In this document: in pieces, positions 29,641-42,897 of the stretch
How positions within the stretch are numbered: the stretch's first letter is position 1
Layout: every line of letters starts with the position of its first letter
Assembly: GCA_037013495.1 (NCBI GenBank)
Contig: JAZDXN010000029.1
Coordinates: 1,128,501-1,192,500, forward strand
Reading direction: 5' to 3'
Length of the DNA stretch: 64,000 nucleotides
Origin: Hippophae tibetana
Lineage: Eukaryota; Streptophyta; Magnoliopsida; Rosales; Elaeagnaceae
Position numbers and translations under genes: made by a program
Notes under the pieces: generated by a model
Database searches by the model: none
Seen by the model: the letters and a program-made list of their open reading frames with translations, nothing else
Told to the model about the DNA's origin: nothing

Positions 29641-30720
29641 AGTGGAGCATGACTGGAAGAGGAAGTTAACTTCCTAGATTCAGATCAAGAATTGTTTAGC
29701 CAATGTGGCTTTCCAAGTGTAGTTCTAGATGGATTTTCTGATTACACTAATGATGTACCCTTTAGTTCTCACATTTTGTCTAGATTTCTAACTGAACTCT
29801 AGTGGTTGGACCCTGGCCAAGTTTTCTATTCTTAAGTAACTCTTATTAGTTGGTGCTAACTTTTCTAGTGCATCTGACTTAGAGTTCAAGTTTGTATAAG
29901 TTCTACTTTTTTGGAGTTGAAGTGGCTTCCAAACCATTAGGTAGAGATCATAGCTTGGTAACCAATAATCTAAAGTTGATGTTACACTTCAATCTTCATG
30001 AGTTTTTTCTTGCAATATTTTTGGTAAGTGGTGAGATTCTTGATATCACCATTCCTTGAAAGTCTCAAATCAGTTATGTAGCGCACCATTGATTTTGGAT
30101 TTCAATTTTTACTTGTGAACTTCTAGGTGAAGTTCTATCCTTCTTAGAGGTAGTTGTTTCTAAATGAGTGGGTGTGCAATCTAGTTTTATTGAATTCTAG
30201 ATGCCAAGGTCACCAAGTTGATATGCTAAAGAGGTCATGTTTGATCATGTTGTTAGGATGAGTATTTCTTACACAAGTATTCTTCATTGTTGGTGAAGCA
30301 TTCCTTTTGTTTATTGGAGAGATGAAGCTAAGTTACATGTTTATTATCTTCTAATTAATAGCTAGTTTGTATAGGAATCGAGAAACCATTCCTTTGGAAC
30401 TCTATAGTTAAATGTGCTTAACTTGTAGAATTTTAGGGATGGGTGACCCCTCTTAGAAGTGCTTCATCTTCCATTTTTGTGTCATCACTACTTTATTTGC
30501 AATGTTATAGCCTGGAAGACTGCAACTTTAAATTCTCATCCTAGGTTGATTATTCTAGATATAACTACTTGGAAAGTAATGTATCTGTCTCATCAAGTAT
30601 GACCTAGATGTGAAGTATTTTGAGTTGCTATGGATCAATATTCTAGAAGCAAAATTAGGAATTAGGAAGTGCAACGTAGAAGATAGCTTGTATGTATATC
30701 ATAGCCTCGAAGGTAGCAAT
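29641..30720. other. Unrecognised interspersed sequence
   Basis: About 1.1 kb between old element B and the next family-A element. No ORF above background. It was probably continuous with 4995-5339 before element B inserted. I cannot name it. Confidence 0.4.
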
Positions 30721-32505
30721 TGATAAGCAGAACTGGCATTGCCGATCCTGCCAATACTTTGGTTTTATATTTATAAAACTCTCGCAAGTGCACGAATCAT
30801 TTCATAGAAAATGATAAGTATACTCTCAAGGTCGATCTAAGGAAGGAATATATGTGGTTTTTAATTTATTATTCAAACTTTTAAAAACGAAATTAAATCC
30901 TAAACATCCTGTCACGATATTTGAGTTTTTGTGTTTCTAATCTAATAACATAAAAATAAACATAGATAAAGATTCAATAAACATTTATGCAAATTTTATC
31001 ATTTATAATAGTGGAGTATTTATGTATATAATAACTAAGTTAATTATGCTTTCTCATATTATTTAGGTTATTAAAGATATAAATTGATATTTATTGATTC
31101 TCTCTTTTTTATATGAATACCATATTTGATGGGGTTAGATATTCTTTGTTAACTAGATAAATCAATTAACACCTATGGGTGGGGTTGATAACTAATTTGG
31201 TTAATTAAATTAATTCCTTTTTCTAAGAGATTGAAAATGAACCATTTAAATGCCACCTTTGGTGGGGTTAGACAGTTTAAACTTTATTCAAGGTGACCAA
31301 ATTAAACCTAAGAATTTAATTATCCGAGTACTAACTTTAAAGTTTTAAAACCACTATTGAAAACATGTTGTCAATACATTTTTAGATAATAATTCTTATA
31401 AATTTTTTTGAAATAGAGCTTCACTCTAACTATCGGGCGATTGTACTAACAAATAAAAGAGCACTACTCTAAATCAGACTGGATAACTAAACCTTCAAAT
31501 CTAATTTTCAGATTTAAGTTTGTAATGAAAAATAATATATTTCTCTCTAACATTCTTAATATAAAATCTTGAATAAAAATAAAATCAATTCATTTTAGAA
31601 ATTTTTACCTATTTAATATTTCGCAAACATAACAACGTTATTATTATATCATGTTTACAAACAGCATGCAAAGTTAAATTTAATTAAATTTAATCACAGA
31701 CAAATTAAATATAACATGTTAGAATAAAGCATAAAAAATAAGTATAAAGAAAATAAAATCCTTGCAGTACTTTGTTGCTATTCTCGTTGCTGGAAAACCT
31801 CCAAACGGAATTTGCACTCCCATTTATTGAATCGAAAAGCAAATAAATTACAAAAATATAACTAGTTCTTCTCAAAAAGAGAAAAACTATAAAACTAAGA
31901 AAAACTAAAAACTAAGAAAAACTTAAAAACTAAGAAATGAGAGAAAGAAAGAGAAGAGACGATGTGTTTTGAGGTGTGTTTAGTTATGAAGAGAATGAGG
32001 GTATTTATAGGTGAGGAAATGAATAAAAAGTGGGTGAAAAAATGATTAAAAATGGAGGAAATGCGTAATAGGTGAACATGACGTCAGCGGGTAGGTGGCG
32101 TGCACGGATTGGGGCGCAGATGGGCAGCGGCGCGCACAGGCACGCGTGGCGGGACCGGGCACTGATGGGTGCGGGGGCGCACGTTGGCCAGTGCGGCTGG
32201 GTCACTGCGTGCGTGATTTCCTCTTTTTTGAAAATTTTGACCCATTTTGTCCAATTTTTCCATATTTGTTGACTTTTCCTTATTTATTTTTGAATATATT
32301 TGTGATGTATTGCCTCTAGTATTTCTCTTTGTGTCTTTAAGTTACGTTTTTAAGCGAAAATACTTGAAAAACAATAAAAATACCCGTGATTCCGAAAAAG
32401 ACAAATTTATATAAATATATGATAAAATCATATAAATATATATATTTTTAATCAATTAATGTGCATAAAATCATGTTAATTTTAGTGCTTTTTTAGCACT
32501 CATCA
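30721..32505 (-). repeat. 3' LTR of the deletion derivative (family A)
   Basis: 1,785 bp from TGATAAGCAG to AGCACTCATCA. Colinear with the other family-A LTRs, with one copy of the 46-bp unit and a distinct GC-rich island at about 32085-32215. TATA box at 32002-32010 and a single TGACGTCA at 32079-32086 on the - strand. Confidence 0.92.
32002..32086 (-). promoter_or_regulatory. LTR promoter: TATA box and one TGACGTCA
   Basis: CTATAAATA (32002-32010, - strand) with TGACGTCA (32079-32086) about 70 bp upstream. Only one of the paired sites seen in the young element is kept. Confidence 0.55.
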
Positions 32506-32542
32506 CAACCCCCAACCAGCTTCTTGCTAGTCCCTTAGCAAG
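32506..32542 (-). other. Polypurine tract and adjacent hairpin
   Basis: GGTTGGGGGTTG (- strand, 32506-32517) abuts the LTR, and the CTTGCTA/TAGCAAG hairpin (32523-32542) follows, as in the young element. Confidence 0.65.
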
Positions 32543-34497
32543 AGAAGCGATAAAAACTAAAAATTAAACTATCCTAAATCACTTCCATGGATTGACACGG
32601 TTGAATTTAGCCTATGCAACAAGCATTTAAACCCCTAGGTTGCCCTAGTGGACGAGTTTGAGTCTCGTGAGGGTTTTCAGTAATGATACCCACAAACATT
32701 GAACTAAATGTAAAAATCAAAAGAAATAATAAAAACAATCAACTTAAAAACTAAAATTATAACAAAATCAAAAATTAACTTTTAAGAATAAAAGAAAAAT
32801 ACATATCACAAAAATGTCTTAGACTTTTTAATCTCTTTTAAGATCATAATTAAAATCTCAAGCACAAGTTATTTTAATTTCTTTAAATAGTCATGATTTA
32901 TTATAATAATTAGTCGAAAATCATTTTCATATTTCATATAAAAAATGTACCAATTTAATTTCACCCAATTTCAGTGTCATGAATCTGAATTCGCTTCGAC
33001 TCTATTCCTCACAAGTCAATACTTTCAAAATACTGAATCCTATGAGTTCAAACACTTATACTAATTTATATGTGAAAGAGTTGATGTAGAGAAATGAACT
33101 AATATGTTCGCATATGTATAAAGAATAAAGGCTCAAAGTATTATTTTGACATTGATCTCATGAAAGGAATCAAATGTTTAAATTATAAAGATATCATATA
33201 TAAAAATTATTTTCATGCATATATCAAACTCATTAAGAAAAAGTTTCAAGATATATGCCTTTTATAAATGAAGAAAGTGCAATGACTTTTTAGGAAATTA
33301 CTTCCTATATCTTTCTTTTGTAATTAGCCTTTACTCACAACTTTGTAGGCAATGTGGGTCATAGTATGTAGATTATACTATATATTCTTTATCGCCCTAT
33401 TTTTTTCTGAATATATTTCTCAATATATATATTTTAGAGAGTCAACCCATGTACAGATTGTACATGTTTTAGGATTTTGGTGAGTGGTTAATTTTGTGGT
33501 TTTTCTGTTTAATCTTGGTTTAGATAACCCGAGATATGTCTCTTTTTTTTAGCAGTCATAGATGAATGAGATATAAACATATACTATTAATTTCTACTTA
33601 AATCATTTAATCTAAGCAAAAAAATATATATATGATACTCTATTAAGATGAGAAAAAATTCATACATTCAATACTAATACCTATAGAGATCATCTAAAAA
33701 ATTGAAAAATTAAGAAATGTGTTTGGAGTAGAAAAAATATATATTTCACTCTGAATAAAGGAAATTAGGCTCAAATTATATCTCACAAAGGTAGTCTTAC
33801 TAAAAAAATTCATAAACACCGATTTTGGGTTTAATATAATTTCTACATCTTATCAAGAAATACTAGTTATGACAAAAACTAACTAATTACCAAAAACAAT
33901 TACAAAATATTTCATGATATGTTTTCAAAAATTAATCTAACAGTATAAAAGACTTAACTATTCACTTAAATTTGATTTAAAGAAATGATAAATTTTGTGA
34001 GAATATATATATATTTTTAATTAATATTTTTTAAATTAATTCTAAAATTAGAAAAATTACTAAATCACACAAAGAAAATAAAACCAAACACAATAAAAAT
34101 GAAAATGTGAAAATAAAATAAAAAAAATATTATTATTTTTTAAAAAAACATTTTATTTTTAAAATTGTTAAAAATATTTTTTTTAAGCATGGTAACTTTT
34201 CACTACCCCTAACCTAGAACTTAAATTTGTCCTCAATGTAACAACTATAAATTAAAATAAAGAGAAAAGAGAAGAAAGATTACCTATTTACTAGGAATGT
34301 GCAAGTAGTAATGGAGAAATGGAGGTGCATCCATCATATTCATCAATAACGTTCACACAGACAGATTGCTGTGAACTTCTAACATCTCAACAAATATTTT
34401 TAGTTTTAACAATTTTAAAATTATTCACATGTAATTAAACTATAATAGACAATAGAAATTAAATAAATAAAACAAATAAAAGAAAATTACCTAAAAT
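32543..34497 (-). other. Conserved 3' non-coding region (sister copy)
   Basis: Aligns with 8849-10544 almost throughout and also has no ORF. It includes an additional ~110 bp near 34379-34493 missing from the young element. Confidence 0.7.
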
Positions 34498-34546
34498 GAT
34501 GGGTTGCCTCCCATCCAGCGCTTAGTTTAACGTCTTAGCAAGACGT
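34498..34546 (-). other. Tandem hairpins (sister copy)
   Basis: GATGGGTTGCCTCCCATC (34498-34515) and ACGTCTTAGCAAGACGT (34530-34546), identical to those at 10545-10593 although no coding sequence precedes them here. Confidence 0.6.
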
Positions 34547-35600
34547 AACTTGGGAATTACATTTTAAGTAAACTCAATGTCCCCTCATCATTGAGTCAAT
34601 CAAACCTATAGGTAAGACAAGGTTGTCTACCTATACTTTTTCAGTCATGCCCTATTGATTTTCAAATTTTTATGTACTTAAAACTAAGGGTATGCTTGAG
34701 GGTTTTAGATAACCCACATCTAGGTGAAAATCAAATAATTAAGGCATCAAAACACAATTGTACCTAGATAAAACAAAGCAACTAACTCCTTAGATTGTAA
34801 TTAAAACTTTAAAATTTTGGAGATAGTTTCAATTTTTTTTTATTTTTCTTTTATTTTTAATTTTGTTTATATTTTTTTTAAAGATAAAATAACATAATCA
34901 GTATTAACCAAGAGTGTTCCCAGGAAATAATGGTGGTGCAAAGGCTCCTTAAAAAACTATCCTCCTAGACACAACAACGTTCCGAGGAAAGACTAGTAGC
35001 ATAAAGGCTTGCAAGAACTAGTTTCCTAGACAAAATTCACTTAGATCTTTATTTTTCATGCTATTAAGTTAATTAAGTTAAGTTAAGTAAAAATTTAAGT
35101 TAATTAAGTTAGTAAAAAAAACTAAGTTAATTAAGTTCAACGAAAATTAAATTAGTAAAAACCTAAGTTAATTAAGTTAAACAAAAATTAAGATAAAACA
35201 TAATTAAAGGAAAAAATAATAATAAATAAATAAAATAAAATAAAATTGAAAAAGGTAAAAGAAAATAAAAATTGAAGTTTTTTATTTAAAAAACAATTAA
35301 AATTAAGATTTAAAATAAATAAATAAAATTAAATAACATTAAAAACTTAAAATTAAATGAAAATTAAATGAAAATTAAAAATTAAATTTTTATTTATTTA
35401 AGTTTTTTTTTATTTAATTCATATTTTAAATTGCAAAATTATTTTACTATTAATGCTATAATTATAATTATTATTATATATTTTTTAATTTATTATGAAA
35501 TTTGTTTTTATTATTATTTTACTATTCATGAATGGTAAGTTTTTCTTTTTTTAATTATTTTTAATTTTTTAAAATTTTTAAATTTTTTTTTTGTTATTAT
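34547..35600 (-). other. Linker and leader of the deletion derivative
   Basis: 34547-34640 resembles the tail after the stand-alone gag (ACTCAATGTC, TCATTGA), so the deletion removed everything between the tails and the leader. 34919-35030 holds the two leader stem-loop units. The rest is A/T-rich low-complexity sequence. Confidence 0.6.
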
Positions 35601-35639
35601 TTTATAATGTTTTGATAATATGTTCTTATGACTTCTACT

Positions 35640-36224
35640 TTATTTTTATTCTTAAATTGTTAGATCAAATAATTGTTTTTGTCATATCATAGTTATTTGA
35701 TTTGATTATTAATCTTTAAAGAAACTATTTTTATTGAACTTGAGCTTAATCTTTTTGATGTAGAATTTTCTAGTAGATTTAATTTAAGTGACATATGTTT
35801 TGAATTATCTAGTTAGGATTATTCATTATAAATTTGTTCTAGAACACACACGGGCACTTGTGTTTTTGTACTAACTCTTTTTGCAATTGATTTGTGAATG
35901 ATCTAATTGGCGGGAAGCTTATTGGAACGTTGATCTGGAAACCACTCACGCTAATATTGTAAACTGTAAAAACAAAGTAGGGGCTTGTAAGTAAAGTACA
36001 TTGGGTCAGTATCCTAGGGAGGGTAGCATAAGACCGAGTTTGTACTTGAACATTTGATTTTCATAGTGTAAAATTTAGGTGGTCCGATGGACCGGTGGTT
36101 TTCCTCTTAGGTTATGGTCGTGGCTTACGTTGTTTCCACCTAAAAATATCATGTGTTATTCTTTTATTTCTGCACTTATTTTTACACCGATTGTATGCCT
36201 TGGCGCTTTGTTTAGGTTATTATA
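35640..36224 (+). mobile_element. Ty1/copia-like LTR remnant
   Basis: The segment GGTGGTTTTCCTCTTAGG ... GTTTCCACCTAAAAATAT, then a T-rich run and GATTGTATGCCT, has the style of the 3' part of plant copia LTRs. A diverged second copy lies at 54000-54235 (GGTTGTTTCCACCTAAAAAT). No primer site or coding region is attached, so the family is uncertain. Confidence 0.35.
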
Positions 36225-37815
36225 TTATAAATTGGTAAAAATTAAAAATAACATATTCACCTCTAGGTTAATTAGGTCCATATCTTATAAACTTTCAACC
36301 ATAACTGCTCAATGTTTTACCAAAATTTAGGTAGAGTTTTCCCTAAAGTAACTCATATAATGTAAAATGATAATTCTCATATAATGTTTTCATAGAATAA
36401 CAAATATAATAATCTTTATATAACCATAAAGTAACTCATGTCTATCAATATTGCTATAAATCATGATATATATGCTATACATTAAATCATAAGGCTTTTA
36501 GCCTTTGTTACGAGTCCATTTACACACTAACCAACATTAACTATACAAAATAATAAAGGGATCTAACCATCTAAGCTATACAATAAAATATTAATCCTAT
36601 GCTCTTAAACTTATTATCACACTATGTGTTTTCAAAGTTGCTACCTTGAGGAGGAAAATATAAAAGGTGAGCTTCAAAGCTAAGTGAGTGGATGAGTTTC
36701 ATATATATCGATCTTTAGTTGCATGAAAATTGTGAACAAAATGCTTATGACTTACCTTAAGATAAAATACTCATAAAAATGATCTATATCTAATCTTCAA
36801 AATATAATAACATACTATCTAGGATTTAACACAAAATATCTAATCTTTAAAATATAATAACATACTATTTATGAGTTACTATGAAATAATATTCTATTGA
36901 AAGATGATTTACATATGATCTTTAAAATATAATAGCATATTATCTTATGAGTTACCATGATTTAACATTCTATTGGAAAATGATTTTTATATGAAGTTTA
37001 AAAATTATAACATATTATCGTATGAGTTTTCATGAAATAGCATGCTATTATAAGTATGCAAATAAAAATTGTAACCATGAGATATGTACTTTGAATTTTC
37101 TATGATAAGAGTAAGTAGAGATCTAGTCACAAACAAAGAAGATATTTAACACTCACACTACTTCTCAACTATATGTGTGGAGAACGTACATGATATAACC
37201 ATTAAAATGACTAAATTGGCTCTGCTGATACATATGTCATGTGCACACTCACTTAACTGAGCCAATAAACATCATACTGAACTAATCTGATATCATACTA
37301 AATTAATAAACATCATACTAAGCTAATTGAACCAAATCTATTGGTCATAATATCTAAGTAAAATTGAATATTTTGAGTACTAAGGAGTGTCAACTATCAC
37401 TAAATATAGAAGGGAAACTACTCTAGTATTCTAAAATATTTTCTTAACTTGCAAACTCCTATAAAAATATATTTAATAAAATAGACTTAATCTCAAAATT
37501 AAATTACTTGAAAATTATCTTGCTTTAGCTTGCTAGTTTGGATAATAAAATATATTCTTATGGTTCTTTCATATTGGAAGTGTGTTGAAACTAACATATA
37601 ATATATTCTTCAAATTCTTGTTAAATTAAGTAATTTCACTTCAAACTTTAATGGTCAAAAACATAGTAATAAAACCTATTGGATTTACTTTAATGTGAAT
37701 GGTGTTCTCAATGATGTTATGAACCTTTTAGAAAAGAAAACTAAATATCACTTTACAAACTTCCATTTAAAATATGTATAGCTTGTGAAATATAATTCTC
37801 TCGTTCTGATACTGC
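36225..37815 (-). mobile_element. Chromovirus leader (family C), first copy
   Basis: Untranslated internal region of a family-C element on the - strand, running left from the primer site at about 37801-37815 (GTATCAGAACGAG on the - strand, compare the iMet-type TGGTATCAGAGC). It matches a second copy split into 40260-40487 and 43842-45055. No ORF. It holds tandem repeats and is cut off at the left by the copia-like remnant. Confidence 0.6.
36760..37040. repeat. ~65-bp tandem repeats in leader C
   Basis: About four diverged units of the form AATCTTTAAAATATAATA ... ACATACTATTTATGAGTTAC ... AACATTCTATTGAAAGATGA. The homologous array lies at 43960-44240. Confidence 0.7.
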
Positions 37816-39701
37816 TAACTATGTACTACTTGGTTCAAGTGCGGAAAGGAAAATGCATTTTGATAACATGGCTTAATGATAGGCATATAAAATGCATCGA
37901 CATGAAACATGCATTTTAAAACTAAATATGACCAACTCTTGTAGAAAAGTTTTGGCATGAAAGCCGCACTATTAGGAATAACTAATATGTGCTTTTGAAA
38001 ATCCTTTTTTATTGCATTGAAAATCTCATATCCATATGCGCGAACTTTACTAAATATTTCAATGAATTGGCTACTGAAACTAAATATCCAAGTAAGAATG
38101 TAAACCTCTGTTATCTACTTTTAAAAATATAGAATATCTACTCACTGTATTGTATCACCACAATTGCTCTCATTGCATTGAAACACTTTTGGATCAACCT
38201 GTCCTATAAAATCATACTTGTGTCAGAAATAAGAATTACACAATATCTTTCTTGGATAATCTATAATTGAATGGTACTCTTAAAAACTTCAAAATATGGA
38301 CTGCTAACATATAACTCAATGTCTTCTTAAATCTTACGAAGAAAAAACAAAGTGTTACTTATAGATTCGATGTTCTTATGCTTTTAGTTCCAAATGAAGA
38401 AAGCACACTCTAAAATATGTTAAACATACAAATAAAATAGGTCCAAAAATAATTAATAACATCACTAAAATATGAAGATTAAACTCAACTCTTTGGTTAT
38501 AAGCTTGGTGAAACATATTTTTAAATCACCAAAAAAAGGTTTCATCATTCAAACACGCATAACTCTAAGTAGAAATGTTCAAATTATAATCTAGGGAAAC
38601 ATTCAAAAAGTAGACAATTTCATATTCCTAGAGATATAATATGCTTATTTTAGATCACAAAATATACTTTGTAAACTAAAATTTCAGTTAGTTTCATTTC
38701 ACTATAAACAGTTCTAAAACATTTTTGATTTATTATCACATAAATTGATCTAACTTTTCACGGAAATATCCAAACATAATTCTGTTAAAAGATAACACAA
38801 CTAGACATTTCAATATTTAAAAAAACATATTATGCACACAATTATAATATGTAAATTTTTCCTAAAAGCATAGAATACCATCCGATTTAAAAGATGATTT
38901 TCAACATAACTTTGCAGAACACACCTTGAACTAAATTGCTATAACTTTGTCTAGAAAACTCAAAATGACAAACCATAAAATATTTATAAAACTTCTAATA
39001 TCAAGATTTAAAATAGGATTTAACTCACACAATTCCAATATGTAAAACCATTTTAAATAACAAAAATACTAATTGGTTTTAAATAGGGTTTCTGACATGA
39101 GTTTTATAGAACCACCTTCAGTTAAATGTGTATAAAATTGCATAGAGAACTGAAAATGAAAAATCATAAAACTTATCGTAAAATAGAAATTTATACCATT
39201 ATGAATAGATATGAATCAAAGTCTAATTCTTCTTGAAAATTTCCTTGATTTCATATCAATTTGTCACAAAATTAGTTACCTAGCTATGCTTTAACTTTGA
39301 ATTTCTATCTTCTTCCACCTTTTCTTTTTCTTTTTTCCCTTTTCCTTACTCTTTCTCTTTTTCTTGTTTATTTTCATGCCAAGATTCTTAGAGAAACTTG
39401 CATGAACACGATATGAAGAAAAGATGAGTAAGATATTTTGGCATATGACTCACCTCTTAGGAACACGAAATAATTGTTTTGTTGATTAGTCACAAAGGCA
39501 TATGCCCTCTTGAGAATAAGGGAGTGACACCTCGTGCTTAAAAAATAATTAAGTAAAAGATCAAAATTCTCTTGTCCGTTAACTTGAGAATTTTTAAGAT
39601 TTAGGACATTTTGGTAAATATTTTTGTGTAAAATAGTAATTACATAAACTCTGCTCTTAACAATAATGTTTTCTTCTATGTAAGGAGTGGGGTTTCATAA
39701 T
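37816..39701 (-). repeat. LTR of family C shared by two internal regions
   Basis: About 1.9 kb. On its right lies a pol 3' end with a polypurine tract (39702-39716), so it is a 3' LTR for that part. On its left lies a primer site and a leader, so it is also a 5' LTR. On the - strand it begins TATGAAACCCCACTCC and ends near TTAGCA. A fragment of another copy is at 45056-45143. It has no ORF and contains a pyrimidine-rich CTTTTCTTTTTC stretch near 39310-39370. Confidence 0.6.
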
Positions 39702-40259
39702 TTTCCCCTCCTTTATAAGATTTTCATCCCCAAAGTTCACATACAACTACTAAATACCTAAAGCTACTAACTACAATTTTGCTCTATAGTTTCCCATGTT
39801 GCTTATTCGACTGTCAATTCTCCACAATATTTTACCAATCTTAATGATCCATAATTTTCAAAATCGTGTTCTAATTTTGTACCAATCTAATTAATAGGTT
39901 GAAAAAATAATACAATTATAAGAAGTTCATTCACTACTCATCATCCCAATTTTAGTACATCAAAATCCATTCTCATAATGTATGCTCTTCCAACTTCAAG
40001 TTACTAATCTACATGATTCTTAGAAAATTCCACCACACACTAGACATTCATCAATCATTAACATGTTATAACAATTATCTCTGCATCTATCATAGTATAA
40101 ATCATAATTTTTCTTTCCCTCTATGTCTTTTTTAATGTCAACATAATCAAAATCTCTTATGATACTAAGCTGTTAGAACCCATCCCAAAACTACCTTGAT
40201 AACATGAGATGCATCCTAAGACTGTACTAATTGACTAAAGTATTTCGTTAGCTTATTTT
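39702..40259 (-). pseudogene. Chromovirus pol 3' end with chromodomain remnant and polypurine tract
   Basis: On the - strand around 39785-39835 the frame reads LVKYCGELTVE, a stop, then ATWETIE, matching the core of the chromodomain at the C-terminus of chromovirus integrases (V-K-[YW]...E-x-ATWE). Shortly after come TTTGGGGATGAAAATCTTAT and AAAGGAGGGGAAAAT, the polypurine tract abutting the LTR. Upstream integrase is not recognisable. The chromodomain would tether integration to specific chromatin, but this copy is broken. Confidence 0.55.
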
Positions 40260-40487
40260 GAGATGTGTCAAAACCATAATTGTATAAAGTTCTACAAAAC
40301 GTTTGGTAGAGTTTTCCTAAATTGGAACTAATCATCCTATAGTAAAATGGAAATTCTCATATAACTTTTTCATGTCCATTAACATGACTATAAATCATGA
40401 TATGAATTAAATCATAAGGCTTTTTAGTCTTAGTTACAAGTCCATTTACATACTAACCAACATTAGCTACACAAAAGGGTAAACAGA
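40260..40487 (-). mobile_element. Family C leader, second copy, left part
   Basis: Matches about 36300-36570 (AAATCATAAGGCTTTT, CAAGTCCATTTACA, ACTAACCAACATTA). It continues at 43842 after the nested element D. Confidence 0.6.
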
Positions 40488-41050
40488 TGATGTGAACCCG
40501 TGCTCACAAACATTGAAATTGAACCCAAAAATGAAATTATAGAATAGCAATAGTAATCTTACCCAATGGATATTACACACCAAATAATTTGACTTTAACA
40601 CCAATAATTGATGGATATTATGCCAATGTTTTTGACTCCACAATGGTTGCCAAAAACTTGATAAGTCAATTAATGGAAGAATGAGGCTCAATGCTCTCAA
40701 CTTTGATATCAATCAAAATTTTATATCATCTAAATTAATGTACGGTAGTTGATGAATCAATACATTTATATAAGCTCAAAATAAATAAAAAACCTAATAA
40801 ATGCAAGAAAATTTGAAAAATACTACATGCCTTATGACGCACAACAAAAACATGAAAAGTAAAACAATTCCAAGAAGGTTTGACCATAATGCTCTTTTCC
40901 GTATGGTGTAGCATGCCTGGCTTTACTTGACTTCCATCCCAAATCGTGGGTACCATAGCATAGCTCATATTGATCCATGCCACAATGCAATTTCATTTTC
41001 TAGTGTTTGCACAACTTTCCTAGCATGATCCTAGCATTTGAGCTATATCA
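40488..41050 (-). repeat. 3' LTR of element D
   Basis: 563 bp, from TGATGTGAACCC to AGCTATATCA on the + strand. The purine-rich ATTTTAAAGAGGGTGGAA (- strand, 41051-41068) directly precedes it in the transcript. Confidence 0.65.
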
Positions 41051-41340
41051 TTCCACCCTCTTTAAAATAATTTGACTTTGAATTTGGAACTTCCTCGTGG
41101 GGTATGTTTTGGGGTTCATCCTTGCAATGCTTCTTATCATGATAGCCTTAGAAGAAAAAAAGTTAGAAAATAAATAGTCACTCACTTTTTTCCTTTCTCC
41201 CTTTTCCTTTATCTTTCTACTCTTTTCTTTTTTCTCACACTCTCTTTCTTTTTCCTTTTTCTCCCTTTTTTTCATTCCTAGTTGATCCTCTAAAAATTCC
41301 TTTGGGATCCTTTAAAAAAATAACCTATTACTAAATTCAT
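41051..41340 (-). pseudogene. Tail of element D polyprotein after internal deletion
   Basis: On the - strand a Lys/Glu-rich stretch (residues such as KKEKSRKIKEKGERKK), typical of the linker after chromovirus protease, runs straight into SYHDKKHCKDEPQN-like sequence, which in related elements lies at the very end of pol. The junction sequence CTAACTTTTTTTCTTCTAAG looks like a plant 3' splice site. A second copy with the same junction lies at 45399-45700. Confidence 0.5.
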
Positions 41341-41344
41341 TATA

Positions 41345-41690
41345 TGCCACCCTTCTATTGTATTGACATGGCATACCCAACAACAAATGTCTAGCTTGTA
41401 TTGGTACCACATCACACAATGCATCATCTTGATACTTGCCTATGACCAAAGATACTAACACTCAACTATCTACCTTTACCACCCCATTATCATTCAACCA
41501 TTGTAACTTATAAGGTATAGGGTGTCTAATTGTAGATAACACTAATTTATAAACTAGGCTAGTGCTAACTATATTGGTACAACTCCCCCATCAATAATCA
41601 AATTACAGAATTTTTTATGCACATGACACCTAGTATGAAAAATACTTGTTCTATGTTGATCCATGTTATCTTCTTTATTATGAGTGTTTA
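41345..41690 (-). pseudogene. Decayed protease of element D
   Basis: On the - strand the frames read FHTRCHV..., LIIDGG (active-site region with D-G-G in place of D-S/T-G), PYKLQWLN and a VLVSLVIGKYQDDALCDVVP segment followed by LLGMPCQYNRRV. These match the protease of plant Ty3/gypsy chromoviruses. Stops interrupt it. Confidence 0.6.
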
Positions 41691-41739
41691 ATGCTCACCT
41701 TACCAAAAGTGATTCACTAGTAACAACACACCTTTCACC

Positions 41740-42897
41740 ATGCTAAATCACTAGCATCCTCCAATGGTGGCATATCTTCATCTTTACTTTCATTGTCTGT
41801 CTCTACCTCCCTATTTCCTTGGATTATCATGGCTCTCTGGTTTGGGAATTTTGATGCTAAATGACCCTCTCAAGACATTGAACACATTTAACATCACAAT
41901 TATGATATGGTATTTCATTTTTACCTTTAGCCTTGTTTATCTTCCCCTTTTTTATTCTAGCCAGTCGGATATAGATTTTGGAAACTGAGGTATAGAAGAA
42001 CTTGGATTTTGTGGTAGTGACTTGTTACTTCTCTTGAGTTATCTTTCCACCTTAATTTCCATGTGGACTATATCCTATAACTCCATATAATGATGAAGAT
42101 CTACTACAAGTTCTTGATTTAACCCACTCCAAATGGTGCCATAATGGCTACTCTGTCCTCTTCCACATGATCACTTATCATTGTCATTTCCATCTCCTTA
42201 TAATACTTATCAATTATGTTGTATGCATGCTTGAGCCTTTGTAGTTGTTGGTGTAATTCCCTATTATGTAGCTAGAAAAAAACCTCTTCCTCATTATGGC
42301 CTTCATGTCTTCCTAATTATTAATTAGTATCTTATGGTTCCTCTTCCTATTAAGTATTAATTGATCCCTTAAGTTAATTCATAATTAGAAAACTCAATAA
42401 GACGAGTCTTACCTTTTTCTTCACAAAATAGTTGTGTCTTTCAAAAATGTGTTCCATTTTTTTTCTCCCATTCTATGTGTAGCCCGTGATCATTCTTTCC
42501 TTGAAAGGTTGGAATTTTTAGTTTGATGCTTCCCAAATACCGATCCACCTTATCATGTGGCTGTTAAGGACCTCCTTTCCATTCATTCATCCTTTGTTGG
42601 CATACATTCGCCCCATAGGTATGTCACATTCTTCTTTCTCACTTTTCTCCAAACCTTCCCAATTATCCTCATCTAAAACATCCTCATCATGGAATTGGCT
42701 AATTGGACCACAAAAATTAGGAACTTCTTTTGGTGCTCCCCTTACATTACCGCTAGTATGGCCCCTTATCGGTCCAATATTTCAGTCCTTGTAGCCATTA
42801 CTACACTCATTCTCTCAAATGACTATAGCAAAGCTTGCATTATGAAAATGGCCTCCTTTCTTTCTTCCTCAACTGGTGATTTGTCTCTACTAGACAT
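41740..42897 (-). pseudogene. Decayed gag of element D
   Basis: Starts with an ATG at 42897 (MSSRDKSPVEEERKEA). It contains GSIKLKIPTFQGKNDHG and EWEKKMEHIF, a hallmark of plant chromovirus gag, and a zinc-knuckle remnant with C-V-Q-C and RGHLASKFPNQ followed by EDEDMPPLEDASD-like acidic sequence. Several stops and frameshifts make it non-functional. Confidence 0.7.

Larger units (their letters stand above)
30721..35600 (-). mobile_element. Non-autonomous deletion derivative of family A, 5' end lost
   Basis: A family-A element on the - strand with its 3' LTR (30721-32505), polypurine tract and the whole 3' non-coding region (to 34497), then the post-pol hairpins, and then directly a ~340-bp linker and the leader. 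Both gag genes and pol are absent. The 5' LTR and primer site are not present: similarity fades around 35540-35600, after the ACTATTCATGAATGGTAA leader motif. It resembles the large retrotransposon derivatives described in plants, which need enzymes from an intact relative such as 6757-20414. Confidence 0.85.
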
